A stretch of DNA of 64,000 bases from Ruminococcus sp. (GCA_017457155.1 JAFTHZ010000016.1:56097-120096), one strand, 5' to 3'. Counted from the first letter of the stretch, positions 40,727-50,563 are shown. The notes: generated by a model not told the origin, from the sequence alone. Made by a program: numbers and translations.

Positions 40727-41830
40727 TCAGATATTTTTCACTCTTGTTTCGCAGTACTTGCAACGGAAGATATTCTTCTCCTTGTCCACAAGGCGGAACG
40801 CCTGAGGAAGCTCCTGCTCGGTGTGAGTGATACACTTGGGATTGTCGCAGACATACTTGCCCTGTGCGTCATCGCTGATGGGCTTGGGTCTGACAGCGTC
40901 GGCGCTGATGCCCTGCTTTGCTCCTTCCAGAAGCTTGAGGATGAGTGCCATACGCATATACTTTCCATTTAACACCTGCTTGAAGTAGCAGGCACGGCTG
41001 TCATAATCCACCTCAACGGAAATCTCGTTGACGCGGGGCAGCGGATGGAGAATTATCATATCACTCTTGGCGGTTTGGAGCTTGTCAGTTGTGAGTATGT
41101 AGCTGTCCTTGAGGCGCTCATACTCCTCTTTACTGTCAAATCTCTCGCCCTGCACACGAGTCATATAGAGGATGTCGAGGCTTGGCATTGCCTCCTCCAG
41201 GCTCTCACACTCCACATACTCGATGCCGTTCTTCTCAATCACCTCGTAGATAAGGTAGCTGGGAATCCGAAGCTCCTTGGGAGCAATAAATACAAATCTG
41301 ACGTCCTTGTATCTTGCCAGTGCAGTACACAGGGAGTGAACAGTACGTCCGTACTTCAGGTCTCCGCAGAATCCCACAGTAAGACCCGAGAAGGTACCCT
41401 TCTCTCTTCTGATTGTGAGCAGGTCGGCCAGAGTCTGGGTGGGGTGATTGTGTCCCCCGTCACCTGCATTGATGACAGGTGCCATACAGTTGCGGTCTGC
41501 AACAAAGGGTGCACCCTCAATGAAGTGACGCATTGCGATAATATCAGCATAGCAGCCTACAACCCTTGCGGTATCGGCGATGCTCTCGCCCTTGACTGCA
41601 GATGAGTTGCTGCCGTCGCTGAAGCCGATAACGTTGCCGCCCAGCTCATACATTGCTGCCTCAAAGGACAACCTTGTCCTTGTAGAAGGCTCAAAGAACA
41701 GGGTCGCAAGCTTCTTGCCCTTGCAGCTTTCTGCGTACTTCTGAGGATTTGCGATTATATCCTCAGCCACATCCATAAGAGAGTCAAGCTCCTCTATGCT
41801 GAGCTCTGCAATATCAATTAGTCCTCTCAT
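40727..41830 (-). CDS. pyrB: Aspartate carbamoyltransferase catalytic chain with PyrI-like zinc tail
   Basis: Second step of UMP synthesis. The catalytic part (1-~305) has [39 protein letters not shown] and HPLPRVNEI. After a short linker (~306-325) comes a zinc-finger tail: CDNPKC (Cys 328, 333) and FRCKYC (Cys 357, 360), which matches the C-terminal zinc domain of the regulatory chain PyrI (CxxxxC...CxxC, FxxKYCE-like) but without PyrI's N-terminal nucleotide-binding domain. So part of PyrI is fused to PyrB. Last gene of the pyr operon. RBS GGTGGTG precedes the ATG. Confidence 0.95.
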   Translation of the reverse strand: MRGLIDIAELSIEELDSLMDVAEDIIANPQKYAESCKGKKLATLFFEPSTRTRLSFEAAMYELGGNVIGFSDGSNSSAVKGESIADTARVVGCYADIIAMRHFIEGAPFVADRNCMAPVINAGDGGHNHPTQTLADLLTIRREKGTFSGLTVGFCGDLKYGRTVHSLCTALARYKDVRFVFIAPKELRIPSYLIYEVIEKNGIEYVECESLEEAMPSLDILYMTRVQGERFDSKEEYERLKDSYILTTDKLQTAKSDMIILHPLPRVNEISVEVDYDSRACYFKQVLNGKYMRMALILKLLEGAKQGISADAVRPKPISDDAQGKYVCDNPKCITHTEQELPQAFRLVDKEKNIFRCKYCETRVKNI

Positions 41831-41869
41831 ACTTACACCACCAAACTGAAAACTAAACTATGAAGAAAA

Positions 41870-42505
41870 TTACTGAGCGGTGATCCAGCTCTCATCAGAG
41901 GGATTGTCTCTGAACTTCTTGAGTCTTACAACGTCCTCTGCCTTGATGTAGCCTGACTCTGCTGCCTCAGCAGCAACAGCGTCCAGGTTGGTGAGGCTCA
42001 CGTTCTTGACGTTAGCAGCAGCCAGTCTGTCCAGACCCTTCTGCATACCATAGGTGAAGATTGAGACAATACCCAGAACCTCTGCCCCTGCCTCACGCAG
42101 TGCATCAACAACATCGATAACAGAGCCGCCTGTGGAGATAAGGTCCTCGATAACAACAACCTTCTGGCCCTCCTGGAGTCTGCCCTCGATACGATTCTGT
42201 CTGCCGTGGTCCTTTGCGGAGCCGCGGACATAACCCATGGGCATTGAGAGGATATCAGCAGCGATTGCTGCGTGTGCGATACCAGCTGTGGATGTACCCA
42301 TCAGCACCTCTGCCTCGGGATACTCGCGCTTTACTGTCTCTGCGATTGCGTTCTCAACGATATCTCTCTGCTGGGGAGATGTGAGGATGAGACGGTTGTC
42401 GCAGTAGATGGGGCTCTTGATACCTGATGCCCATGTGAAGGGCTCGTCAGGACGAAGGAATACTGCCTGTATCTCAAGTAATGCTTTTGCAACTTTATTT
42501 TCCAT
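41870..42505 (-). CDS. pyrE: Orotate phosphoribosyltransferase
   Basis: Converts orotate and PRPP to OMP. The PRPP-binding loop VVVIEDLISTGGSVIDVV and FTWASGIKSPIYCDNR are typical. The 211 residues match the family. It lies between pyrF and pyrB in the minus-strand pyr operon, about 40 bases from each neighbour. Confidence 0.96.
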   Translation of the reverse strand: MENKVAKALLEIQAVFLRPDEPFTWASGIKSPIYCDNRLILTSPQQRDIVENAIAETVKREYPEAEVLMGTSTAGIAHAAIAADILSMPMGYVRGSAKDHGRQNRIEGRLQEGQKVVVIEDLISTGGSVIDVVDALREAGAEVLGIVSIFTYGMQKGLDRLAAANVKNVSLTNLDAVAAEAAESGYIKAEDVVRLKKFRDNPSDESWITAQ

Positions 42506-42547
42506 AATCTATATTTCCTTTCTAAGCTAAATTTTTATAGTCTCTGA

Positions 42548-43246
42548 TCAACCAACGAACTCAGCAACGCATCTCTTGTATGCTGCCACAGGGTCATCAG
42601 CTGCGGTGATGGGTCTGCCTACTACGATATAGTCAGAACCGATCTCCTTAGCTCTCTCGGGAGTTGTGACACGCTTCTGGTCGCCTACATCTCCGTCTGC
42701 AAAACGCACGCCGGGAGTAACTGTCATGAAGCTCTCGCCACATCTGTCGTGAACCTTGCCTGCCTCCAGAGGTGAGCATACAACGCCGTCCAGACCTGCG
42801 TCCTTTGCGTTGTTTGCATAATGCATAACAACCTCATCAATGGGGGCATCGATAAGAAGGTCTTCCTTCATAGCTTCCTCGGATGTAGAGGTCAGCTGGG
42901 TTACTGCGATGAGCAGAGGACGGGTGCCGTCCTCACGGGTAAGACCCTTGAGTGCTGCCTCCATCATAGCCTTTGTGCCTGATGCGTGGAGGTTGGTCAT
43001 ATCAACATCCAGGTTACGCAGTACAGACATAGACTTCATAACTGTGTTGGGAATATCGTGAAGCTTAAGGTCAAGGAATATCTTGTGACCGCGGCTCTTG
43101 ATCTCCCTTACAATGTCAGGACCTGCTGCGTAGAACAGCTCCATGCCGATTTTTACGAAAGGCTTGCAATCTGTGAACTTGTCAAGAAATGCAAGACACT
43201 GCTCCTTGCCCGCAAAGTCGCAGGCGATAATTACGTCCTTACCCAT
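42548..43246 (-). CDS. pyrF: Orotidine 5'-phosphate decarboxylase
   Basis: Final step to UMP. The barrel start VIIACDFAGKEQCL, the catalytic cluster FLDLKLHDIPNTV (Lys-Asp-x-x-Asp region) and PGVRFADGD, DYIVVGRPIT phosphate-binding parts are seen. 232 residues, standard for the short bacterial form. The ATG overlaps the pyrD stop by one base (TAATG), so the pair is coupled. Confidence 0.96.
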   Translation of the reverse strand: MGKDVIIACDFAGKEQCLAFLDKFTDCKPFVKIGMELFYAAGPDIVREIKSRGHKIFLDLKLHDIPNTVMKSMSVLRNLDVDMTNLHASGTKAMMEAALKGLTREDGTRPLLIAVTQLTSTSEEAMKEDLLIDAPIDEVVMHYANNAKDAGLDGVVCSPLEAGKVHDRCGESFMTVTPGVRFADGDVGDQKRVTTPERAKEIGSDYIVVGRPITAADDPVAAYKRCVAEFVG

Positions 43247-44157
43247 TAGTGTGCGCCTCCTATAATATCATTCAGGTCTGTGATGCCGTATTTTTCCATC
43301 ACAGCCGGTAATTCCTCAATAATGTTCTTGCAGGCAAAGGGATCTACGAGATTTGCTGCTCCTACCTGTACGGCAGTTGCGCCTGCCAGCATCATCTCGA
43401 TAACGTCCTCAGCAGAGGACACACCGCCGATTCCGATAATGGGAATATCAACTGCCTCATACACAAGGTACACAAGTCTCAGTGCTGAGGGGAATATAGC
43501 GGGACCGGAGAAGCCTCCCATCTTGTTGGCGATGACGGGCTTGCGGGTTTTCAGATCTATTCTCATACCAAGGAAGGTGTTGCACAGGCTGATGCCGTCT
43601 GCACCTGCCTCCTCCACAGCCTTGGCAATGGGGACAATGTTGGTTACGTTGGGGGTGAGCTTGATATAGACAGGCTTTGTGGTGACTGCCTTGACAGCTC
43701 GTGTGATCTCTGCAGCCATCTCGGGAGATGTGCCCAGAGCCATACCGCCTCCGTGAACGTTGGGACAGCTGATGTTGATCTCGATGATTCCAACGCAGTC
43801 CTCTTTGTCGATTTTCTTGCAGCATTCCACATACTCCTCAATGCAGAAACCGCTGATATTGGCAACCACAGGCTTGTGGAAAACCTCTCTCATCTTGGGC
43901 AGTTCCTCTGAGATAACCTTGTCCACTCCGGGATTCTGCAGACCTACTGCGTTGATCATTCCCATGGGAGTCTCTGCGATACGGGGTGTGGGGTTTCCGA
44001 AACGGGGCTCCAGAGTTGTGCCCTTGAAGGAGAAGGAACCTAAGATGTTGATATCATAAAGTTCCGCAAACTCGTAGCCGTAGCCGAAGGTACCGCTGGC
44101 GGGGATTATGGGATTGTCCAGGGTAAGTCCTGAAAGTGTAACCTTTGTGTTTACCAT
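43246..44157 (-). CDS. pyrD: Dihydroorotate dehydrogenase, class 1B catalytic subunit
   Basis: FMN enzyme that oxidises dihydroorotate; in class 1B it works with PyrK using NAD. Motifs are NPIIPASGTFGYG, the catalytic cysteine in INISCPNVHGGG, and IGIGGVSSAEDVIEMM for FMN phosphate binding. 303 residues. The start overlaps the pyrK stop by seven bases (ATGGTAA), consistent with making the two subunits in equal amounts. Confidence 0.96.
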   Translation of the reverse strand: MVNTKVTLSGLTLDNPIIPASGTFGYGYEFAELYDINILGSFSFKGTTLEPRFGNPTPRIAETPMGMINAVGLQNPGVDKVISEELPKMREVFHKPVVANISGFCIEEYVECCKKIDKEDCVGIIEINISCPNVHGGGMALGTSPEMAAEITRAVKAVTTKPVYIKLTPNVTNIVPIAKAVEEAGADGISLCNTFLGMRIDLKTRKPVIANKMGGFSGPAIFPSALRLVYLVYEAVDIPIIGIGGVSSAEDVIEMMLAGATAVQVGAANLVDPFACKNIIEELPAVMEKYGITDLNDIIGGAH

Positions 44158-44882
44158 ATAATCTCCTCCTTTGTCAGCACAGGACCTTCTTTACAGATAC
44201 GCTTGTTGCCGTACTTGGTCTTGCAGGAACAACCCATACAAGCACCGAAGCCGCAACCCATGCGCTCCTCAAAGCTGAACTGTCCTGAGGTTTTGCTCTC
44301 GTTATACACAGCCTTGAGCATAGGCTCGGGACCGCAGGTATACACATAGGTGTAGTCAGGAAGCTTCTTCATCACATCTGTGACAAAGCCCTTCTCTCCT
44401 ACACTGCCGTCAACAGTAGCCACATACACCTTGGCGCCCAGTGCCTCAAACTCCTTGGCATAGAAGATCTCCTCCTCCTTGTTGAATCCAAGGATTACGG
44501 TGACCTCTTTATCGAGAGCTCTCAGTTCCTTTGCCAGCTGATACATGGGAGGTACTCCCACGCCGCCGCCAATAAGCAGGGGTCTTTGTCCGCTCTGTGA
44601 AAGGTCATAGCCGTTGCCAAGTCCTGTGAGAAGGTGTAAAAGCTTACCATGAGTCATATAGCTCATAGCCTCTGTGCCCTTGCCCACTACCTTGTAGATG
44701 AGGGTGAGCACGTCCCCTGACACCTCACAGACCGAGATGGGTCTGCGCAGATACAGTCCCTCGATGGCGATGTTTACAAACTGACCGCAGGCTATGCCCT
44801 GACAGTCACCCTGTAATGTCATTTTATATACATCTTTTGCGATTTTTTCGTTTGTTAATATCTTAAAGAATTCAGTTTTCAT
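44151..44882 (-). CDS. pyrK: Dihydroorotate dehydrogenase electron transfer subunit
   Basis: FAD and [2Fe-2S] subunit passing electrons from PyrD to NAD. FAD-binding (LYLRRPISVCEV), NAD-binding (LLIGGGVGVPPMYQLAKEL) and cluster ligands (ERMGCGFGACMGCSCKT...RICKEGP) are clear. 243 residues. The carB stop lies about 80 bases upstream; a GGGGCT...AGCCCC hairpin sits in that gap. Confidence 0.95.
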   Translation of the reverse strand: MKTEFFKILTNEKIAKDVYKMTLQGDCQGIACGQFVNIAIEGLYLRRPISVCEVSGDVLTLIYKVVGKGTEAMSYMTHGKLLHLLTGLGNGYDLSQSGQRPLLIGGGVGVPPMYQLAKELRALDKEVTVILGFNKEEEIFYAKEFEALGAKVYVATVDGSVGEKGFVTDVMKKLPDYTYVYTCGPEPMLKAVYNESKTSGQFSFEERMGCGFGACMGCSCKTKYGNKRICKEGPVLTKEEIIW

Positions 44883-44959
44883 ACATACACTCCGCTAAAG
44901 GAGGAGGGGCTGCGAAGAACCCCAAGCCCCCTGTCCTCATATTTTGTCAGGATAGCAGA

Positions 44960-47900
44960 TTACTCTGCGTCAATTGTGGAGATAGTCAGTGTGGTCTCCT
45001 CCAGGACATCCAGCAGAACCTTGACTGTATCCAGAGCTGTGAACATTGTCACGTTATTCTCTGCTGCACATGCGCGGATCTCGTAGCCGTCTGTAGCCTG
45101 GCTCATAGAGCCCATATCACGTGTATTGATTACATAAGCAATGTGTCCGCGACGGATTGCCTTGGGAATATCCTCAGAACCGTCGGAGATTTTGCCCATC
45201 TTGTGGGTGCGGATACCGTTCTTGATAAGGAAGTTTGCGGTTCCCTCTGTACCCTCAATGTTGAAGCCCAGCTTGTAGAAGCGGCGGATAAGAGGCAGAG
45301 CCTCCTCCTTGTCCTTGTCGGCGATTGTCACAAGCACTGTGCCGTAGTTCTGTACGGTCATTCCTGCTGCCTGAATAGCCTTGTACATTGCGCGGTTGAG
45401 CTTCTTGTCGTAACCGATAGCCTCACCTGTGGACTTCATCTCGGGTGAAAGGTATGCGTCCAAACCCTTGATCTTGTTGAAGGAGAACACAGGAACCTTA
45501 ACATACCAGCGCTCTTTCTCGGTGGGATAGATGGTGAAGATACCCTGCTCCTTGAGGGTCTTGCCCATGATAACGTTTGTTGCGATATCAGCCAGTGAGT
45601 AGCCCGTTGCCTTGGAGAGGAAGGGTACTGTACGGGATGAACGGGGGTTAACCTCGATGATGTAAACATCCTCGTTCTTGTCAACGATGAACTGGATGTT
45701 ATACAGGCCCACGATTCCCAGACCCAGGCCCAGCTTCTTTGCATACTCAAGGATAACTCCTTTGACCTTGTCAGAGATGCTGAACGCAGGATAAACGCTG
45801 ATGCTGTCGCCTGAGTGAACGCCTGTGCGCTCAACTAGCTCCATGATACCTGCAACGAACACATCCTGTCCGTCACATACTGCGTCAACCTCTACCTCTT
45901 TGCCCATGATGTACTTGTCTACCAGTACGGGCTTGTCTACGTCAACCTCAACAGCGGTGCGCAGGTACATACGCAGCTGGTCCTCGTTGGATACGATCTG
46001 CATGGCTCTTCCGCCCAGAACAAAGCTGGGACGTACAAGCACAGGATAGCCGATCTCGGTGGCTGCCTTGACGCCGTCTTCAATGTTTGTGACAGCGTAG
46101 CCCTTGGGCTGAGGAATCTTGAGCTGTGCAAGGATATGCTCAAAGCTCTTTCTGTCCTCTGCTCTATCGATAGCCTCTACGTCTGTGCCGATTACGGTGA
46201 CACCGCGTCTGCCGATGGGCTCAGCAAGGTTGATGGCTGTCTGTCCGCCCAGGGATGCGATAGCCTCGTATGCTCCCTCAAACTCCACAACGTTCATAAC
46301 ATCCTCGGGAGTGAGAGGCTCAAAGTACAGCTTATCGGCTGTTGTATAGTCGGTGGAAACTGTCTCAGGGTTATTGTTGATGATGATAGCCTCGATGCCT
46401 GCGTTTCGGATGGTGGACACTGCGTGTACGGTGGAGTAGTCGAACTCAACACCCTGACCGATACGGATGGGACCTGCGCCCAGCACCAGAGTCTTCTTTC
46501 TGTCTGTTACTATAGACTTGTTCTCTCCCTGATAGCTGGAGTAGAAGTAAGGAATGTATGCACCTGTGTGGCAGGTATCTACCATTCTGTATACAGGGAA
46601 GATACCCTCTCTCTTACGGATAGCAAAGATTTCGTCGTCTGTCATATCCCAAAGCTTTGCGATGTACTTATCTGCGAAGCCGATCTTCTTTGCTTCCTTG
46701 AGGGTTTCGATATCGTTCTTGTTGTTTGCGATGACTGTCTCAAAGTCAACGATCTTCTTCAGGCTCTCCAGGAACAGCTCTGTGATGGCTGTGATCTCGT
46801 GGAGCTCCTCGATTGTGACGCCTCTGCGCAGAAGCTCTGCCACTGCAAAAAAGTTGTCATCGTGGAAGGTGTAGATGTAGGTCTTGATCTGCTCTGTATC
46901 CCAGCTGTCGAACTTGGGCATATAGAAGTGAGTCACACCTGTCTCCAGAGAGCGGACGGACTTGAGCAGACACTCCTCAAGAGTGGAACCGATACCCATA
47001 ACCTCGCCGGTAGCCTTCATCTGTGTTGAAAGCTCATTGGATACTGTGGGGAATTTATCAAAGGGGAAACGGGGCAGCTTTGCTACCACGTAGTCAAGGT
47101 CAGGCTCAAAGGCTGCGTTGGTGTTGGCGATCTTGATCTCCTCCAGAGTCATACCAACAGCGATCTTTGCGGTGACTCTTGCGATGGGATAGCCTGAAGC
47201 CTTGGATGCCAGAGCTGATGAACGGGAAACTCTGGGGTTTACCTCGATGAGGTAATACTCGGAAGAATCAGGATTGAGAGCATACTGAACGTTACATCCG
47301 CCCTCAATCTTCAGGGACTTGATAATCTTCAGTGCGCTGTTCTTGAGCATATTGAAGTCGTGATCGTTAAGAGACATAATGGGAGCAACAACCATGGAGT
47401 CACCTGTGTGAACTCCTACAGGGTCTATATTCTCCATGCCACAGATCATGATTGCGTGGTCAGCGCTGTCACGCATAACCTCGAACTCGATCTCCTTGTA
47501 TCCCTTGACGCTTTTCTCGATGAGAACCTGAGACACGGGAGACAGACGGAATGCATTGACAGCCTTCTCGTTGAGCTCTTCCTCGTTATTGGCAAATCCG
47601 CCGCCTGTACCGCCCAGAGTGAAAGCAGGACGCAGAACAACAGGATAACCGATCTCTTTTGCGGCTTCTCTTGCTTCCTCTATATTATAGGTGATTCTTG
47701 AGGGGATAACGGGCTCGTCGATGCTCTCGCACAGTTCCTTGAACAGCTCTCTGTCCTCAGCGCGCTCGATACTCTCTGAGCTTGTGCCCAGAAGCTCTAC
47801 TCCGCACTCCTCAAGGATGCCCTTCTTCTGAAGCTGAGTTGCCAGATTCAGACCTGTCTGTCCGCCGATGCCGGGGATAATGGCGTCGGGTCTCTCGTAT

Positions 47901-48136
47901 CTGAGGATACGGGCGATGTACTCCAGAGTCAGAGGCTCCATATAAACCTTGTCTGCAATAGTTGTGTCGGTCATGATTGTTGCAGGGTTGGAGTTACAGA
48001 GGACAACCTCGTAACCCTCCTCCTTCAGTGCAAGGCAAGCCTGTGTGCCTGCATAGTCAAACTCAGCAGCCTGTCCGATAATGATAGGACCTGAGCCGAT
48101 AATGAGAATTTTCTTGATGTCCTTACGTTTTGCCAT
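44960..48136 (-). CDS. carB: Carbamoyl-phosphate synthase large subunit
   Basis: Makes carbamoyl phosphate from ammonia, bicarbonate and two ATP. The two homologous ATP-grasp halves (e.g. SGPIIIGQAAEFDYAGTQA and GAGPIRIGQGVEFDYST) are complete, with the MGS-like regulatory domain at the C-terminus (~930-1058). 1058 residues, full length. The small glutaminase subunit carA, which normally precedes carB, is not next to it; it may be elsewhere. AAGGAG precedes the ATG. Confidence 0.97.
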   Translation of the reverse strand: MAKRKDIKKILIIGSGPIIIGQAAEFDYAGTQACLALKEEGYEVVLCNSNPATIMTDTTIADKVYMEPLTLEYIARILRYERPDAIIPGIGGQTGLNLATQLQKKGILEECGVELLGTSSESIERAEDRELFKELCESIDEPVIPSRITYNIEEAREAAKEIGYPVVLRPAFTLGGTGGGFANNEEELNEKAVNAFRLSPVSQVLIEKSVKGYKEIEFEVMRDSADHAIMICGMENIDPVGVHTGDSMVVAPIMSLNDHDFNMLKNSALKIIKSLKIEGGCNVQYALNPDSSEYYLIEVNPRVSRSSALASKASGYPIARVTAKIAVGMTLEEIKIANTNAAFEPDLDYVVAKLPRFPFDKFPTVSNELSTQMKATGEVMGIGSTLEECLLKSVRSLETGVTHFYMPKFDSWDTEQIKTYIYTFHDDNFFAVAELLRRGVTIEELHEITAITELFLESLKKIVDFETVIANNKNDIETLKEAKKIGFADKYIAKLWDMTDDEIFAIRKREGIFPVYRMVDTCHTGAYIPYFYSSYQGENKSIVTDRKKTLVLGAGPIRIGQGVEFDYSTVHAVSTIRNAGIEAIIINNNPETVSTDYTTADKLYFEPLTPEDVMNVVEFEGAYEAIASLGGQTAINLAEPIGRRGVTVIGTDVEAIDRAEDRKSFEHILAQLKIPQPKGYAVTNIEDGVKAATEIGYPVLVRPSFVLGGRAMQIVSNEDQLRMYLRTAVEVDVDKPVLVDKYIMGKEVEVDAVCDGQDVFVAGIMELVERTGVHSGDSISVYPAFSISDKVKGVILEYAKKLGLGLGIVGLYNIQFIVDKNEDVYIIEVNPRSSRTVPFLSKATGYSLADIATNVIMGKTLKEQGIFTIYPTEKERWYVKVPVFSFNKIKGLDAYLSPEMKSTGEAIGYDKKLNRAMYKAIQAAGMTVQNYGTVLVTIADKDKEEALPLIRRFYKLGFNIEGTEGTANFLIKNGIRTHKMGKISDGSEDIPKAIRRGHIAYVINTRDMGSMSQATDGYEIRACAAENNVTMFTALDTVKVLLDVLEETTLTISTIDAE

Positions 48137-48170
48137 ATTGATTTCTCCTTCCTTAATTACCTCTTATCTA

Positions 48171-49433
48171 TTATTCATTATCCTGCCAAACAATGTTGCC
48201 ATTGCACATTGTCAGGCGGCATTTTCCAAATACCTTCTCACCTTTGAAGGGAGTTGCTCGACCCTTGGTGAGGAAATCCTCCGGGTCTATCTCATACTCC
48301 TCGTTCAGGTCAAACACCGTCAGATCTGCAGGATTACCCACGGATATTTCTGACCCGATGCCGAATCGCTTGCGGGGGTTGGTGCTAAGGAGCTTTACGA
48401 GCTGAGTCAGGGTGATGACGCCTGTCTTGACAAGCTTTGTGTAAAGTATGGGGAACGCTGTCTCAAGTCCCACGATTCCCATAGCACTCTTCTCAAGTCC
48501 CCTGCCCTTCTCCTCATCTGAGTGAGGAGCATGGTCAGTAGCTATCATATCCACAGTGCCGTCCTTGATTCCCTCGATGAGAGCCAGCCTGTCAGCCTTG
48601 TCTCTCAGGGGAGGATTCATCTTGAATCGTCCGTCTTCCTGAAGGAAGCTGTCATCAAGCACCAGATAATGGGGGCCCGTCTCGCAGGTTATGTCCACAC
48701 CCTCTGCCTTTGCCCTGCGGATAATATCCACAGACTCCTTGGCAGACACGTGGCACACATGATATCCGCAGCCTGTCTCCTTTATGAGCTCTACATCCCT
48801 TGCGATGGGACCGTACTCACTCTCTGAGCAGATGCCCTTGTGTCCGTGAGTCTTGGCGTACTCTCCGTCGTGGATGTACCCGCCCTTAAGAAGCGAATTA
48901 TCCTCGCAATGAGCGACAATCATCTTGCCCAGAGCCTTGGACTTTATCATAGCCTGTCTCATCATATCCTCAGACTGAACACCTCTGCCGTCATCAGAGA
49001 ATGCAACGACACCGGGTGCCATCCCCTCCAGATCCGACAGTTGCTCTCCCAGCTGGCCCACAGTGATGGAACCGTAGGGATAGACGTTGATCACCGCGTC
49101 TGAGTCGATGATGTCCTGCTGGGCACGGAGGTTCTCCACCGAGTCGGGCACAGGCGACAGGTTGGGCATTGTACACACGCTGGTGTATCCTCCCCTTGCC
49201 GCAGCCTTTGACCCTGTGAGGATGGTCTCCTTATAAGAAAAACCCGGCTCACGGAAATGCACATGCACATCCACAAAGCCGGGAAGTATAACACAATCAG
49301 TAAAATCGAAAACAAGGGCACCATCGCCCTGGATGTTTTCGGAAACAGAAATGAAAGAACCATCAACGAGCACGTCTTTCTTCACGAACTCGCCTGCTGT
49401 ATATACCTGTGCGTTTTTCAGTAAGTATTTCAT
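48171..49433 (-). CDS. pyrC: Dihydroorotase
   Basis: Closes carbamoyl aspartate to dihydroorotate. Type I (amidohydrolase) enzyme: DVHVHFREPGFSYKE metal ligands, the DDGRGVQ loop, HCEDNSLLKGG, CHVSAKESV and TDHAPHSDEEK. 420 residues from ATG 49433, where ACAGGAG lies upstream; a longer in-frame reading starts inside the regulatory leader. It heads the pyr operon, directly downstream of the attenuator. Confidence 0.96.
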   Translation of the reverse strand: MKYLLKNAQVYTAGEFVKKDVLVDGSFISVSENIQGDGALVFDFTDCVILPGFVDVHVHFREPGFSYKETILTGSKAAARGGYTSVCTMPNLSPVPDSVENLRAQQDIIDSDAVINVYPYGSITVGQLGEQLSDLEGMAPGVVAFSDDGRGVQSEDMMRQAMIKSKALGKMIVAHCEDNSLLKGGYIHDGEYAKTHGHKGICSESEYGPIARDVELIKETGCGYHVCHVSAKESVDIIRRAKAEGVDITCETGPHYLVLDDSFLQEDGRFKMNPPLRDKADRLALIEGIKDGTVDMIATDHAPHSDEEKGRGLEKSAMGIVGLETAFPILYTKLVKTGVITLTQLVKLLSTNPRKRFGIGSEISVGNPADLTVFDLNEEYEIDPEDFLTKGRATPFKGEKVFGKCRLTMCNGNIVWQDNE

Positions 49434-49479
49434 AGCCGTCTCCTGTAGTAATATCATAAGCAAAAAATGCCCGAATATG

Positions 49480-49582
49480 AAAAAAATCTTGCCGCAGATA
49501 CTCGACAAGATACAGGTAACCAAAGCACGCAGTTATACTACGGACATATAAATACACAAATCTTGTCGGCATCTCTGTACCG
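49480..49582 (-). promoter_or_regulatory. PyrR-type transcription attenuator of the pyr operon
   Basis: On the minus strand a PyrR-binding hairpin CGGTACAGAGATGCCG (49582-49567) has the CNGNGA hexaloop (CAGAGA). Next, CGACAAGAT (49568-49560) can pair with ATCTTGTCG (49511-49503) as antiterminator. Otherwise ATCTTGTCG pairs with CGGCAAGAT (49494-49486) to form a terminator followed by seven T. The hairpin overlaps the antiterminator arm, so PyrR-UMP binding should favour termination. Confidence 0.88.
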
Positions 49583-49604
49583 CTCTTAAAGATTCATCTT
49601 ATGT

Positions 49605-49633
49605 ATAATATCACTATCACACACCAAAGTCAA
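49605..49633 (-). promoter_or_regulatory. Promoter of the pyr operon
   Basis: TTGACT (49633-49628), 17 bases, TATTAT (49610-49605). Confidence 0.75.
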
Positions 49634-49652
49634 TGCCACAGAAGAATTATAA

Positions 49653-49680
49653 TAAAAAAACCCGCTGTTTTTTCAGCGGG
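49653..49680 (-). terminator. Terminator after the lipid kinase gene
   Basis: CCCGCTG-tttttt-CAGCGGG stem with a seven-base A-run as minus-strand T-tract. Confidence 0.9.
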
Positions 49681-49697
49681 TACTGTGCTTTAGGGCA

Positions 49698-50531
49698 TTA
49701 TTTGCGGATAGTGTAGGAGGATACGCCCAGAATTGTCTCTCCGTCAATCTGAAGCGCAGTGGGAATATCGAACTCAACGGTTATCTCTTTGCCTGACAGC
49801 AGGGTCACGTTGTCCTCATACTTCAGGTGCTCGCCCTTGAAAATCGAAGGGAAGATCATCAGGGTCTTGAGCTTTGAACTTCTGTGAACAACACAGCAAC
49901 TGAGCTTGTCGCCCAGTCTGTCCTGTGAGGGTGCAACCATCATTCCGCCGCCATAGTAACGGCCGTTCATGCCTGATGCCAACCAGACTCTTCTGAAGCT
50001 GTACTTCTCTCCGTCCACAGTGACTGTGGCGTTGGGGCATTTGTAGCCATGGATGAGAAGTTTGATAGAAAGCAGAGAGTAGTTTGCCTTTTTACCTTTT
50101 GCGGCCATCTGGTCAGCTACCTCGCAAACCATTCCGTCGATGCCGTAGCCAATGCCGTTCACATAGCGATAGGTCTTGCCCTTGACCTCAACTACAGGAA
50201 GGTTCTTAAGATAAGAATTAAGCAGAAGCTTGTTATCACGGATATTATCCTTCACATCATTGAGAAAATCATTGCCTGTACCTGATTTATACAGATAGAT
50301 ATTGCAAGGATACTCCATTCCGTAGGTGTCATTAGCAAAGCGATTAACTGTGCCGTCACCACCACACAAAATAACTGTGTCCTGCATACTGCAACCTGCA
50401 ATAAACCCTCTCATATCCATATCGATAACATTGTGAATCTCCATAGGCTCTGTCTGTAAAGCCTGAACCTCCTTGGCGGATTTCTCTCCGTTGCCGCTGT
50501 TTGCCAGAGGATTGTAAAGAATATATATCAT
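49698..50531 (-). CDS. Diacylglycerol kinase-like lipid kinase
   Basis: A 277-residue member of the DAGK catalytic family (YegS/BmrU/DgkB group). The nucleotide-binding GGDGTVNRF, preceded by an N-terminal YNPLANSGNG motif, and the GTGNDF segment and C-terminal beta domain ending DGETI are present. It phosphorylates a lipid, probably diacylglycerol or an undecaprenol-like alcohol; the substrate cannot be read. It has its own promoter (50564-50593) and terminator. Confidence 0.9.
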   Translation of the reverse strand: MIYILYNPLANSGNGEKSAKEVQALQTEPMEIHNVIDMDMRGFIAGCSMQDTVILCGGDGTVNRFANDTYGMEYPCNIYLYKSGTGNDFLNDVKDNIRDNKLLLNSYLKNLPVVEVKGKTYRYVNGIGYGIDGMVCEVADQMAAKGKKANYSLLSIKLLIHGYKCPNATVTVDGEKYSFRRVWLASGMNGRYYGGGMMVAPSQDRLGDKLSCCVVHRSSKLKTLMIFPSIFKGEHLKYEDNVTLLSGKEITVEFDIPTALQIDGETILGVSSYTIRK

Positions 50532-50563
50532 AACAGCTTACCTCATTCCTCAAAATTACATCA

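Noticed and set aside
44960-48136. Possible split of carB into two genes at the centre
   Set aside because: The frame is continuous and both halves are intact, as in normal large subunits.
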